Shown here: positions 7,465 to 13,048 of the stretch, piece after piece
Numbering within the stretch: the first letter of the stretch is position 1
How the letters are laid out: each line of letters begins with the position of its first letter
Assembly: GCA_050260095.1 (NCBI GenBank)
Contig: JBLNBQ010000122.1
Location: 1-13,048, forward strand
Origin: JBLNBQ01 sp050260095
GTDB lineage: Bacteria > Bacillota > UBA5301 > DYFA01
DNA length: 13,048 nucleotides
Reading direction: 5' to 3'
Position numbers and translations under genes: made by a program
Notes under the pieces: generated by a model
What the model was told of the DNA's origin: nothing
Database searches by the model: none
Seen by the model: only the letters and a program-made list of their open reading frames with translations

Positions 7465-7632
7465 CTCTTCTCAATAGTTGAGTGACCACTGTGTCTGGGT
7501 GCGCCTGATGTCTGCCCGACAGTCGTGAGCTCCGACCACCCCCCACTGGGCTTTCGCAGGTCCCGTCTAGCGGGAAATTTCTGGAAGAATGCGCAATTTT
7601 TCGCCGTCCTGATTATTCTGCGCAGCCCTGGC
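7465..7632 (-). promoter_or_regulatory. Leader region upstream of the binding-protein gene with two short inverted repeats
   Basis: This 168-base gap is much longer than the others in the operon. It holds TCCCG-tctag-CGGGA (7561-7575) and CTCAA-tag-TTGAG (7470-7482), the second lying just before the ribosome site of the binding-protein gene. An AT-rich patch lies at about 7575-7620. I could not identify convincing -35/-10 boxes. The gap may carry a second promoter, an operator for the DeoR protein or an RNA element adjusting binding-protein output. This is inference from spacing and symmetry only. Confidence 0.3.
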
Positions 7633-8430
7633 TTATCCTTTCGCCGCGGACATGAACCGGCGCACGCGTTCGGGGTCCACGGCATTCCAAGTGTTGCCTT
7701 CGTATTTGAGCGCCGTGCCGACAATCGCGCCATCGGCGACCTTGAGAATCTCGCGCACGTTCTCCGCCCTGACGCCGGTGTTCGCCACGACCGGCGTCTC
7801 CGGCAGGGCGTTCTTCACCACCTCGAGGTCGGACATCTGCGCCGACTGGCCGGTCATCGTCCCGGAAACGCAGACCACGTCGGCCAGCGATGAAAAGACG
7901 ACGCTCTTGGCGATGAGGTCGAGCGGCCGCTGCCCGATGAACCCGGCGAACTCGGCGTTGATGTTGAAGAACAGCCGGACGTCGGCGTCGATGTTGCGCC
8001 GGAAACGGACCGCTTCGGCGCAGTCGGTGTTCCAAAGACCCATGTCGCTGGCGTACACGCCGGTGAAGACTTCCCGGACGAACCGCCCGCCGGTCGCCTT
8101 CGCCAGGGCGATGGCCGCCTGGGGATCCCAGAGGATGTCGCAACCGAAGGGCACCCGGATCTCCGGCAACAACTGCCCGATGACCGACGCCATCGTGGCC
8201 AGGGAGGCGGGGCTGGCCTTCAGACTGTAGGGGCGATCGCCCTCGTTGCAGAACATGATGGCGTCGACGCCGCCGTCCTGAAGGCTACGCACGTCGCGGG
8301 CCACCCACTCCTTGATCGCTTTGAGCCCGCCCGGCGCGTCATACAGGGGAGAACCCGGCATCGGCGGGAAGTGGCACATCGCGATGATCACTTTCTCTTG
8401 TCCGAACAGTTCGCGGAACAGCTTGGCCAA
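7633..8430 (-). CDS. BtpA/SgcQ family TIM-barrel protein
   Basis: This 265-residue protein fits the BtpA family at full length. Family blocks are visible in order: VIIAMCHFPPMPGSPLY at the N-terminus, GVDAIMFCNEGDRPY, FGCDILWDPQAAIALA, ADVVCVSGTMTGQ, VVANTGVRAENV, and near the end ADGAIVGTALK with DPERVRRFM. The closing barrel strands with GTGVxxENV- and ADGxIVGT-like segments resemble phosphate-binding TIM barrels, so a phosphorylated sugar-like ligand is likely. E. coli SgcQ is the closest named relative I can offer and is uncharacterised; cyanobacterial BtpA was linked to photosystem I stability. The start is TTG 8430, supported by GAGGAGGT seven to eight bases upstream. The gene follows the regulator by 20 bases. 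An aldolase, isomerase or lyase role in this operon is inference. Confidence 0.88.
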   Translation of the reverse strand: MAKLFRELFGQEKVIIAMCHFPPMPGSPLYDAPGGLKAIKEWVARDVRSLQDGGVDAIMFCNEGDRPYSLKASPASLATMASVIGQLLPEIRVPFGCDILWDPQAAIALAKATGGRFVREVFTGVYASDMGLWNTDCAEAVRFRRNIDADVRLFFNINAEFAGFIGQRPLDLIAKSVVFSSLADVVCVSGTMTGQSAQMSDLEVVKNALPETPVVANTGVRAENVREILKVADGAIVGTALKYEGNTWNAVDPERVRRFMSAAKG

Positions 8431-8450
8431 ACTGACTACCTCCTCTTCGG

Positions 8451-9230
8451 TTATGCCAACTTAAGCGGAATGCCCCGGCTCGCGAAGGCCCGCACGACCT
8501 CGGCATCCACGCCGGAGTCGGTGATGACCTGATGCGCCTGTTCAACCCCCCCCACTCTGGCCAGGGCCACGTTGCCGAACTTGGTATGGTCGGCCACCAG
8601 GATGACCTCGGAGGCCGCCTTTATGATCAATTGCTTGACGCCCAGCTCAGCGAAGGTCGCGTTCGTGATCCCGTGTTCGAGATCGACGGCGTCGGCGGAG
8701 AGGAAGGACTTGTTCACCCTGACCTCCCGCAGGAAGTTCTCCGTGAGTGCGCCGACACAGACGCAGAAGCCCGCCCGGCGCAGGCCACCGGCGACGATGA
8801 GGGTGGTGCTGGGGTCGAACTCGAGCTCCGTCGCGATCAGCAGGTCGTAGGTGATGATGGTGAGGTTCCTGTGTTTGGTGAGGTTGCGGGCAACTTCCAG
8901 CGTGGTGGAGCCCGAATCGAGGATGAGCGTCTCGCCGTCGCCCACGAGGGCGGCGGCCGCGGCGCCGATCCGCCGCTTCTCCTCCCGGCAGAGCCGCTGT
9001 TTTTCGGAGTAACGCCGCTCGAAGGCGGTGCTGGCGATGGGCGGCACGGCCCCGCCGTGCGTACGGCTGATCAGGCCGCGGGCCACCAGCGTGTCGAGGT
9101 CGCGCCGCACGGTCGCCAGGGACACGCCCAACTCACGCGCCAGATCTTCGCTCTTGGCGCACCGGTTGGACTGGATGTGCTCCAGGATTCGCCTCCGCCG
9201 GTCTTCCGGCAAGACCGCTTCCTGACCCAT
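8451..9230 (-). CDS. DeoR-family transcriptional regulator
   Basis: This 259-residue regulator has an N-terminal winged helix (about 10-65) with SEDLARELGVSLATVRRDL and the following RGLISRTHGGAV, a classic DeoR signature. The C-terminal sensor domain shows EKRRIG, ILDSGSTTLEVARNL, SADAVDLEHGITNA and VADHTKFG, the blocks that in this family bind a phosphorylated sugar intermediate. ATG 9230 is chosen, with GGGGAG 11 bases upstream. GTG 9236, five bases from the same GGGGAG, is equally possible and adds two residues. It is the first gene of the main operon, and the family usually acts as an autorepressor relieved by a pathway phospho-intermediate. Here that could be the product of the DhaK-DhaL kinase, which is inference. 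Confidence 0.95.
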   Translation of the reverse strand: MGQEAVLPEDRRRRILEHIQSNRCAKSEDLARELGVSLATVRRDLDTLVARGLISRTHGGAVPPIASTAFERRYSEKQRLCREEKRRIGAAAAALVGDGETLILDSGSTTLEVARNLTKHRNLTIITYDLLIATELEFDPSTTLIVAGGLRRAGFCVCVGALTENFLREVRVNKSFLSADAVDLEHGITNATFAELGVKQLIIKAASEVILVADHTKFGNVALARVGGVEQAHQVITDSGVDAEVVRAFASRGIPLKLA

Positions 9231-9283
9231 GCCCACGCCGTCTCCCCTTTTGATTGCCGATGACGTTTCTTGCGTGCTGGTGA

Positions 9284-9311
9284 TTGATACGTTCTCTCCC
9301 AAGCGTGGCAA
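9284..9311 (-). promoter_or_regulatory. Putative sigma-70 promoter of the deoR-led operon
   Basis: Read on the minus strand, TTGCCA (-35, plus coordinates 9306-9311) is followed after 16 bases by TATCAA (-10, 9284-9289), giving a leader of about 45 bases to the regulator start. Two similar ACGTTTCTT/ACGTTCTCT half-sites on the plus strand (near 9263 and 9289), 26 bases apart, flank the start region and could be regulator sites. The boxes are reasonable matches only (five of six and four of six). Confidence 0.45.
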
Positions 9312-9416
9312 TCCTGCTGCGCACCGATGGAAAGATGGGGCATGTTCCAGGAATAGCCGGGTTGTCCAGCCGTTGGGCCGCCCCGCCGCGCCATGCTCGT
9401 TTCTGCAGCCGCAGCC

Positions 9417-9450
9417 AAAAAAAGGGACGCCCCCTGGGAAGAGGGCGTCC
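9417..9450 (-). terminator. Rho-independent terminator after the alcohol dehydrogenase gene
   Basis: On the minus strand a perfect 8-bp stem, GGACGCCC / GGGCGTCC (plus 9425-9432 and 9443-9450), with a 10-base loop is followed by C and seven T. This is a textbook intrinsic terminator, 25 bases past the dehydrogenase stop codon. It separates the cupin-dehydrogenase unit from the regulator-led operon. Confidence 0.92.
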
Positions 9451-9475
9451 TGAGCAACCCGATGGCGGTCGGAGG

Positions 9476-10645
9476 CTATAGGGATTCCTGATACAGGCGT
9501 TCCACATCGCGCACCGTGAGCGGGCGCGGGTTGTTGCCGAGCGCTCCCGCCATGGTGGCAAAGGCGTCTTTCGCCAATTGCGGGATCATCTCCGGGGTGA
9601 CGCCAAGGCTGCGCAGGCTCAGATCCCGCCCGACACGCGCCAGGAAGCGCTTGAGGGCCGGTCCGGCCTGTGCGGCGGCCTCCGTGTCTGGCAGTCCGGC
9701 CAGGCGGTCATCCAACAGCCTGGCCACCACGGCGAAGCGCTCCGGGTTGGCGTCGTAGTTCTGGTTGAGGTACGCCACCGCGAGGGCCGCGAGGGACTGT
9801 CCGTGGGTCGCCCCCAGGCGGCCGCTGACCGGGTGGCCCGCCCCGTGGATCGCCACCGTGCCGCCAAGGTCGATGGCCCAGCCAGCCAGGGTGCTCGCCC
9901 ACGCCATGTTCGTCCGTCCCTCGAGGTCGTGCCCCGCGGCCAGGACCCGTTCGAGGTTGGCCACCACGAGCCGGATCGCCTCCACCGCAAGCAGATCGCT
10001 GAACGGCTGCGCCCCGGTGGACAGGTAGGCCTCCATGGCGTGGAAGAGGACATCGACGCCGGTGTCGGCCGTCACGTCCGCGGGAACGCTGAGCATGAGT
10101 TCGGGGTCGACGATGCCCACCGCCGGATAGGTGCAGTCGAAGCCGATCCCCGGTTTCTCCTGGGTTTCGGCGTTGGTGATGACCAGGTAGCGGTCGATCT
10201 CCGTGCCGGTGCCCGCGGTGGTCACGATGGCGACCACGGGGAGCGCCCGGGCAGTGGTGGTGTCGGCGAAGACTCCCCCCGGCTGGTAGTCGGTGATCCT
10301 GCCCCCGCTCGCCGCACACAGGGCGATCGCTTTGGCCACGTCGACCGGGCTTCCGCCACCGATCCCCACCACGAAGTCGCACCCCTCCGCCTTGAGCAGC
10401 GCAACCCCTTCGTCCACCGTCGTGGACAGGGGATTGGGGGTGGCTTTCTCAAAGCTCACGCTCTCCACCCCGGCGCGTGCCAGCAGGTCGACCACCTTCT
10501 GCAGCACTCCCGTCTTGCGGGCGCTTCCGGTACCCGTGACGACCAGCGCTTTCTTCCCCAGCGAGGGAGCCACCTCGCCCAAGCTCTGCAGGACGCCCGG
10601 GCCGAAGCGCAAATCGACGGGGTTCCTGATGCCAAACCGTTTCAT
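9476..10645 (-). CDS. Iron-containing alcohol dehydrogenase (group III)
   Basis: This 389-residue protein matches the Fe-ADH family (FucO, butanol dehydrogenase and relatives) along its whole length. The dinucleotide-binding GGGSPVDVAKA lies at about 97-107, and TTAGTGTE at 142-149 (usually TTAGTGSE). Metal ligands are in place: Asp198 and His202 in TGVDVLFH, His267 in AIHGAGHP and His281 in ATHGQ, with His271 at the usual catalytic position. It should interconvert an alcohol and a carbonyl with NAD(P)H in the cytoplasm. ATG 10645 is preferred because AGGTG lies six bases upstream; a GTG at 10654 adds three residues. It follows the AllA-like gene by only 13 bases and ends at a strong terminator, so the pair is one unit. 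The substrate is unknown. Confidence 0.93.
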   Translation of the reverse strand: MKRFGIRNPVDLRFGPGVLQSLGEVAPSLGKKALVVTGTGSARKTGVLQKVVDLLARAGVESVSFEKATPNPLSTTVDEGVALLKAEGCDFVVGIGGGSPVDVAKAIALCAASGGRITDYQPGGVFADTTTARALPVVAIVTTAGTGTEIDRYLVITNAETQEKPGIGFDCTYPAVGIVDPELMLSVPADVTADTGVDVLFHAMEAYLSTGAQPFSDLLAVEAIRLVVANLERVLAAGHDLEGRTNMAWASTLAGWAIDLGGTVAIHGAGHPVSGRLGATHGQSLAALAVAYLNQNYDANPERFAVVARLLDDRLAGLPDTEAAAQAGPALKRFLARVGRDLSLRSLGVTPEMIPQLAKDAFATMAGALGNNPRPLTVRDVERLYQESL

Positions 10646-10658
10646 GTCGCTCACCTCG

Positions 10659-11162
10659 TTATCCTTCGATCGTGAACGTCGTGCCGCCGTCCTTCTGGGT
10701 GTCGGCCAACTGGAAATCGCGGTCGGGCGTGCCTTCCTGGAAAACCACCAGCAGGCTCGCCCGGTCGCCCAGCGGGAAGGGAAGCCCGTGCCAGACGCCG
10801 GGGTGCATGATCACCGCTTGCCCTTGCCGCAGGCGAAAGGCCGCCACCTGGCTGAGGTCGGGGGCCGGCGCCGGTTGGTTCGCCGGCGCGACGGCAAAAG
10901 CGACATCCCCCTCCACCGCCACCAGCAGTTCCGGAGTCGCGACGTGCCGTTCCAGCTCGTGGAAGCGCTGCGGCCCGCGGGTGGCCAGGTTCAAGACACC
11001 GACGCTGACCGGCCCTGCGAGGGCCATGACCCCGACTTTCTCGCGGTAGGTCACCGAAGCATCGCCAGTCAGGGGAAAGCCTTCGGAGGAAGCCACGAAC
11101 GTCCCGAAGCGGGAGAAGGCCTCCGCCGAGGCGTCGATCACGGGTAAGCTCACGTAAGCCAC
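10659..11162 (-). CDS. AllA-type (ureidoglycolate lyase family) cupin
   Basis: This 167-residue protein has the size and block order of the ureidoglycolate lyase (AllA) family, a cupin-like beta barrel whose known members release urea from ureidoglycolate. Shared elements are HELERH (68-73), the VAVEGDVAFAVAP strand, PDLSQVAAF (101-109) and VWHGLPF (123-129), where E. coli AllA has VWHHPLF by recall. The second His of that pair is Gly here, so the chemistry may differ. No allantoin, ureidoglycolate or purine genes are nearby, so the substrate is more probably another alpha-hydroxy or carbonyl compound; this is inference. The start is GTG 11162 with GAGGAGG six to seven bases upstream. It is the first gene of a two-gene unit with the iron alcohol dehydrogenase. 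Confidence 0.78.
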   Translation of the reverse strand: MAYVSLPVIDASAEAFSRFGTFVASSEGFPLTGDASVTYREKVGVMALAGPVSVGVLNLATRGPQRFHELERHVATPELLVAVEGDVAFAVAPANQPAPAPDLSQVAAFRLRQGQAVIMHPGVWHGLPFPLGDRASLLVVFQEGTPDRDFQLADTQKDGGTTFTIEG

Positions 11163-11316
11163 ACAGATCCTCCTCTACCAAGTATTCTGCCCGCCCCACG
11201 CCGGGGCGAAAGGCTGCACTAGTCTTTCCACGCTGGCCCAAACCTTCCTCCCTGAACCAGGAAATGATGCCGCCGGCCGGCCGCTGCAGGTTGGCGGCGC
11301 TGGAAGGGCATGGTGA

Positions 11317-11802
11317 TATGGCAAGACCACGACCACCGGCAAGGTCTTCGTCAAGAACGGCAAGATCCGGGAAGAGGTCACCCAGAAAGGCCAGACCTCC
11401 ATCACCATCCTCCGTCTCGACCAGAACGTGGCCTGGAACCTGATGCCGCCCGACACCTACATGGAGATCAACCTCCCGGTCACCCGGATGACCGAGAACC
11501 CGCCCAAGGGGTATGAATACGAGAAGATCCCCCTCGGCGCCGAGACCGTGAACGGCTGTAGCTGCGAGAAGGTCCAGATCGTCTTCAAGAACAAGCAGTT
11601 CGGCACGGTCATCCAGTGGATCGCGAGCGGCCTGCAGTGCGCCGTGCGGACCGAGACGAGGGACAGCAAAGGGAAGCTCCAGTCCACCACCGAGTACAAG
11701 AACGTCACCCCGGGTCCGCAGGACGACTCGCTCTTCGAAATCCCCGACGGCTACAAGAAGTTCGAGCTGCCGTTCGGCCTGAAGCTCCCGGGCACGAAGT
11801 AG
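11317..11802 (+). pseudogene. 5'-truncated outer-membrane-lipoprotein-sorting-like (LolA-fold/DUF4412-like) gene remnant
   Basis: The frame is open for 162 codons to TAG at 11800-11802 but is closed upstream by an in-frame TGA at 11314-11316, with no start codon or signal peptide before the homologous part begins at about 11323. The sequence KTTTTGKVFVKNGKIREE, then TSITILRLDQNVAWNLMPP and TYMEINLP, looks like the middle of exported LolA-fold proteins that begin with a signal peptide and one or two further strands. Those 40 or so residues are absent. The C-terminal part appears complete, with two Cys in GCSCEK and an ending in LPFGLKLPGTK. It is therefore a gene that lost its 5' end, apparently when the neighbouring cupin-dehydrogenase unit was joined here. 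Family naming is by motif recall. A GTG at 11428 could start a shorter protein but leaves recognisable homology outside. Confidence 0.65.
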
Positions 11803-11816
11803 ACCGGGGGGAAGTG

Positions 11817-11854
11817 AAGGCCGGAAGCCCCCTTTGCGGGTTGCTTCCGGCCTT
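11817..11854. terminator. Perfect 12-bp hairpin between convergent genes
   Basis: AAGGCCGGAAGC (11817-11828) and GCTTCCGGCCTT (11843-11854) are perfect complements around a 14-base loop. It lies 14 bases past the stop of the plus-strand remnant and 43 bases past the stop of the minus-strand cytochrome gene, where a bidirectional terminator would be expected. There is no long T-run on either side, so termination efficiency is uncertain. Confidence 0.6.
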
Positions 11855-11897
11855 GCGAACCCATCTGGTTTGCGCCTCTTGATGAACGCCTTCGCCG

Positions 11898-12659
11898 CTA
11901 CTTCTTGTGCGGGTCGCCGTGGCAGGGCACGCAGTCCATCTTGCCCTGCTCGTTGTCGAGCATGCTGTTCGGACCGTTGTGGCAGCCCATGCAGGTGGCG
12001 TAGTCTTCGGTCGGCTTCCAGCCGAGGGCCAGCTTGGCGTCGGCGAGGGCGTTGAGCATCTCCACCGCCTTGGCCGCGACGTCGCCAGTCAGCTTGGCGC
12101 AGCGATCCTTCCGCTCGGCCGACCCGACCTTCTTGCCGGAGACTTTGCACCACTCGGAGACGGAGACGTGGCAGAGCGGCGAACCGCAGGCGTTGGCCAC
12201 CTGGTCCTTCACCTTGCAGTAGGCCTCGTGCGCCTTCGACGGGAACTGGGCGCCGCAATACCAGCCGTTCAGTTCATTGACGAGCTTGGAGTACTCCTTG
12301 CCGGCGACCAGGGTGATGGCCGCCGACGAGCCGTTGAGAGCCCCACAGAGGGTGCCCCAGCCGGCCGAACCGCCCTCGCCGAACCGCATCATGTCGAGCG
12401 GGAGGCTGGTGTAGGGGGCGCCGACCTGCTTCTGCAGTTCGCCGATGATCGCCTTGAAGGCGCCGTAGCAGCAGCCGCCTTCGAAATAGGCGTCATAGCC
12501 CGCCTTGCGGACGGCTTCCGGGTCCAGTTTCTTGTACGGGTACGGCCAGGTCACATCGGCAGCCAGGGCCGTCGGCACGAGGTTGCCCAGGCCGGCGACC
12601 GTCAGACCGGCCGCGAACCCACCCGCGCCGACTAGGAGTTCTCGTCTGGTTAGCTTCAT
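11898..12659 (-). CDS. Split-Soret-type dihaem cytochrome c with C_GCAxxG_C_C domain, Tat-exported
   Basis: The 253-residue protein starts with a twin-arginine signal (TRRELLVGAGGF, then a hydrophobic stretch to about residue 34, ALAAD). The middle is a C_GCAxxG_C_C-type domain rich in cysteines (63, 64, 105, 135, 148, 158, 163, 171, 187), including GGCCYGAF and GWGTLCGALNGS. The C-terminus has two haem c sites, CMGCH (223-227) and CVPCH (243-247). This layout matches Desulfovibrio split-Soret cytochrome c, a dimer that stacks its two haems per subunit and also binds an iron-sulfur centre. Tat export fits a protein that takes its cluster in the cytoplasm. The start is ATG 12659 with a strong GGAGGTG site upstream. 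It appears monocistronic. The electron partners are not visible. Confidence 0.85.
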   Translation of the reverse strand: MKLTRRELLVGAGGFAAGLTVAGLGNLVPTALAADVTWPYPYKKLDPEAVRKAGYDAYFEGGCCYGAFKAIIGELQKQVGAPYTSLPLDMMRFGEGGSAGWGTLCGALNGSSAAITLVAGKEYSKLVNELNGWYCGAQFPSKAHEAYCKVKDQVANACGSPLCHVSVSEWCKVSGKKVGSAERKDRCAKLTGDVAAKAVEMLNALADAKLALGWKPTEDYATCMGCHNGPNSMLDNEQGKMDCVPCHGDPHKK

Positions 12660-12693
12660 CTCTCAGCACCTCCACCTCCTTCCTTTTGACAGC

Positions 12694-12703
12694 TTTAGCT
12701 AAA
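12694..12703. promoter_or_regulatory. Palindrome TTTAGCTAAA upstream of the cytochrome gene
   Basis: A perfect 10-base palindrome in the only AT-rich patch between the divergently oriented cytochrome gene and small plus-strand gene, about 35 bases before the cytochrome start. It could be an operator or part of a promoter, but I find no convincing -35/-10 pair. The assignment rests on symmetry and position alone. Confidence 0.25.
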
Positions 12704-12727
12704 TTCCTTCACAACAACATGCAAACT

Positions 12728-12958
12728 ATGCGAAACGCGGCCCGCGCGAACGCGCCGTGCGCTCCCCCGGGCGAGGCGCATCGACGGCGGCGGGCGCGGA
12801 CCCCGCCCGGCTCGGGGCGCGTCGAACTGCGCCGCGGCCTGCACGCCCTGGCCCAGGACCTGGGGCTGACGGAGAACCGGATCGGGGACATGGTGAGCGA
12901 AGAACTGTCGGGGACGGACCTGACCGACGAAAGCCCGGAGACGCACCAGGAGCGCTGA
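12728..12958 (+). CDS. Small hypothetical protein
   Basis: This is a possible 76-residue protein that I do not recognise. The first half is rich in Arg, Ala and Pro (RRRRARTPPGSGR). The second half looks like ordinary protein, with an amphipathic stretch LRRGLHALAQDLGLTENRI followed by an acidic tail (GDMVSEELSGTDLTDES). The codons there keep a strong G/C third-position bias, as in the real genes nearby. ATG 12728 is a guess; ATG 12719 is also in frame and neither has a good ribosome site. It is divergent from the cytochrome gene and ends just before a hairpin and a convergent gene. The opposite-strand frame here gives low-quality, Arg-rich sequence. It may be real or chance coding in GC-rich DNA. 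Confidence 0.4.
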   Translation: MRNAARANAPCAPPGEAHRRRRARTPPGSGRVELRRGLHALAQDLGLTENRIGDMVSEELSGTDLTDESPETHQER

Positions 12959-12969
12959 GGGATAGCCGA

Positions 12970-12995
12970 GGGCGCCAGCCGCATGGCAGGCGCCC
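12970..12995. terminator. Hairpin between convergent gene ends at right edge
   Basis: GGGCGCC (12970-12976) pairs with GGCGCCC (12989-12995). Inside it GCC and GGC pair around GCAT after an A-A mismatch, giving a long near-perfect stem. It lies between the stop of the small plus-strand frame (12958) and the stop of the minus-strand gene (12999). There is no T-run, so a bidirectional terminator is only likely, not certain. Confidence 0.5.
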
Positions 12996-12998
12996 ACG

Positions 12999-13048
12999 CT
13001 AGCTGGTCTGGTCGGTGGTCGGCTGTTCCCCGGCGCCGCCGAGGTATT
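12999..13048 (-). CDS. C-terminal end of a gene entering from the right edge
   Basis: Read on the minus strand, the last bases of the window are open in one frame to TAG at 12999-13001 and encode YLGGAGEQPTTDQTS. This looks like a polar, flexible protein tail. The following hairpin and the orientation of neighbours support a gene end here, but only 16 codons are visible and no family can be assigned. Confidence 0.35.
   Translation of the reverse strand, partial: YLGGAGEQPTTDQTS

Noticed and set aside
4867..7485. A very long plus-strand open frame of 872 codons opposite the ATPase and binding-protein genes
   Set aside because: It is the antisense shadow of two well-supported genes and of the hairpin gap between them. 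The translation is low in variety, rich in Asp, His, Leu and Gly, and shows no domain. Long antisense frames are expected in GC-rich DNA.
9476..11162. Allantoin or ureidoglycolate degradation operon
   Set aside because: Only the AllA-like fold supports this. No other purine or ureide gene is present, and the partner is an Fe-ADH rather than a ureidoglycolate dehydrogenase.
11163..11322. Insertion sequence or attachment site at the remnant boundary
   Set aside because: I found no transposase frame, terminal inverted repeats, target duplication or tRNA piece in this stretch; it shows only GC-rich sequence with small local repeats.
10651..12258. A 535-codon minus-strand frame spanning the cupin gene, the remnant and part of the cytochrome gene
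   Set aside because: It crosses three regions whose real coding frames are clear from motifs. The product is Arg, Gly and Pro rich without a recognisable domain, and no ribosome site supports it.

Overview
The window is GC-rich DNA with strong Shine-Dalgarno sites (AAGGAGG and GGAGGAG types) and frequent GTG and TTG starts. Together with the gene families present, this points to a high-GC anaerobic bacterium, plausibly in or near the Bacillota. A Tat-exported split-Soret-type cytochrome c fits an anaerobe. The solute-binding protein has an ordinary signal peptide with no lipobox, which would be odd in a typical monoderm, so a diderm lineage is possible. Lineage cannot be fixed from the window alone.

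From 11162 leftwards almost everything is on the minus strand and forms two transcription units for uptake and catabolism of a small unidentified polyol, sugar or related compound. Unit 1 (11162 to 9476) is an AllA-family cupin followed by an iron-dependent alcohol dehydrogenase. It ends in a clear intrinsic terminator at 9417-9450. Unit 2 starts at a plausible sigma-70 promoter (9284-9311) and reads DeoR-family regulator, BtpA/SgcQ-family TIM barrel, LsrB/RhaS-like solute-binding protein, double-domain ABC ATPase, two ABC permeases, DhaK-like kinase subunit, DhaL-like kinase subunit and M42 metallopeptidase. The last gene runs off the left edge. The expected logic is import by the ABC system, phosphorylation by the DhaK-DhaL pair, further conversion by the BtpA-like and dehydrogenase proteins, and control by the DeoR protein through a phosphorylated intermediate. 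The substrate is not known. The set DeoR + BtpA/SgcQ + M42 matches three members of the uncharacterised Escherichia coli sgc locus (SgcR, SgcQ, SgcX), with an ABC importer and a DhaKL kinase here in place of the sgc PTS.

The right part (11300-13048) is unrelated to sugar uptake. It holds a 5'-truncated remnant of an outer-membrane-lipoprotein-sorting-like gene on the plus strand, a perfect 12-bp hairpin, the Tat-exported split-Soret-type dihaem cytochrome on the minus strand, a small plus-strand gene of unknown function, and the last codons of a minus-strand gene entering from the right. The remnant lies directly upstream of unit 1 and marks a likely rearrangement boundary.

No tRNA, rRNA, CRISPR array or insertion sequence was seen. 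No gene-free stretch exceeds 300 bases.
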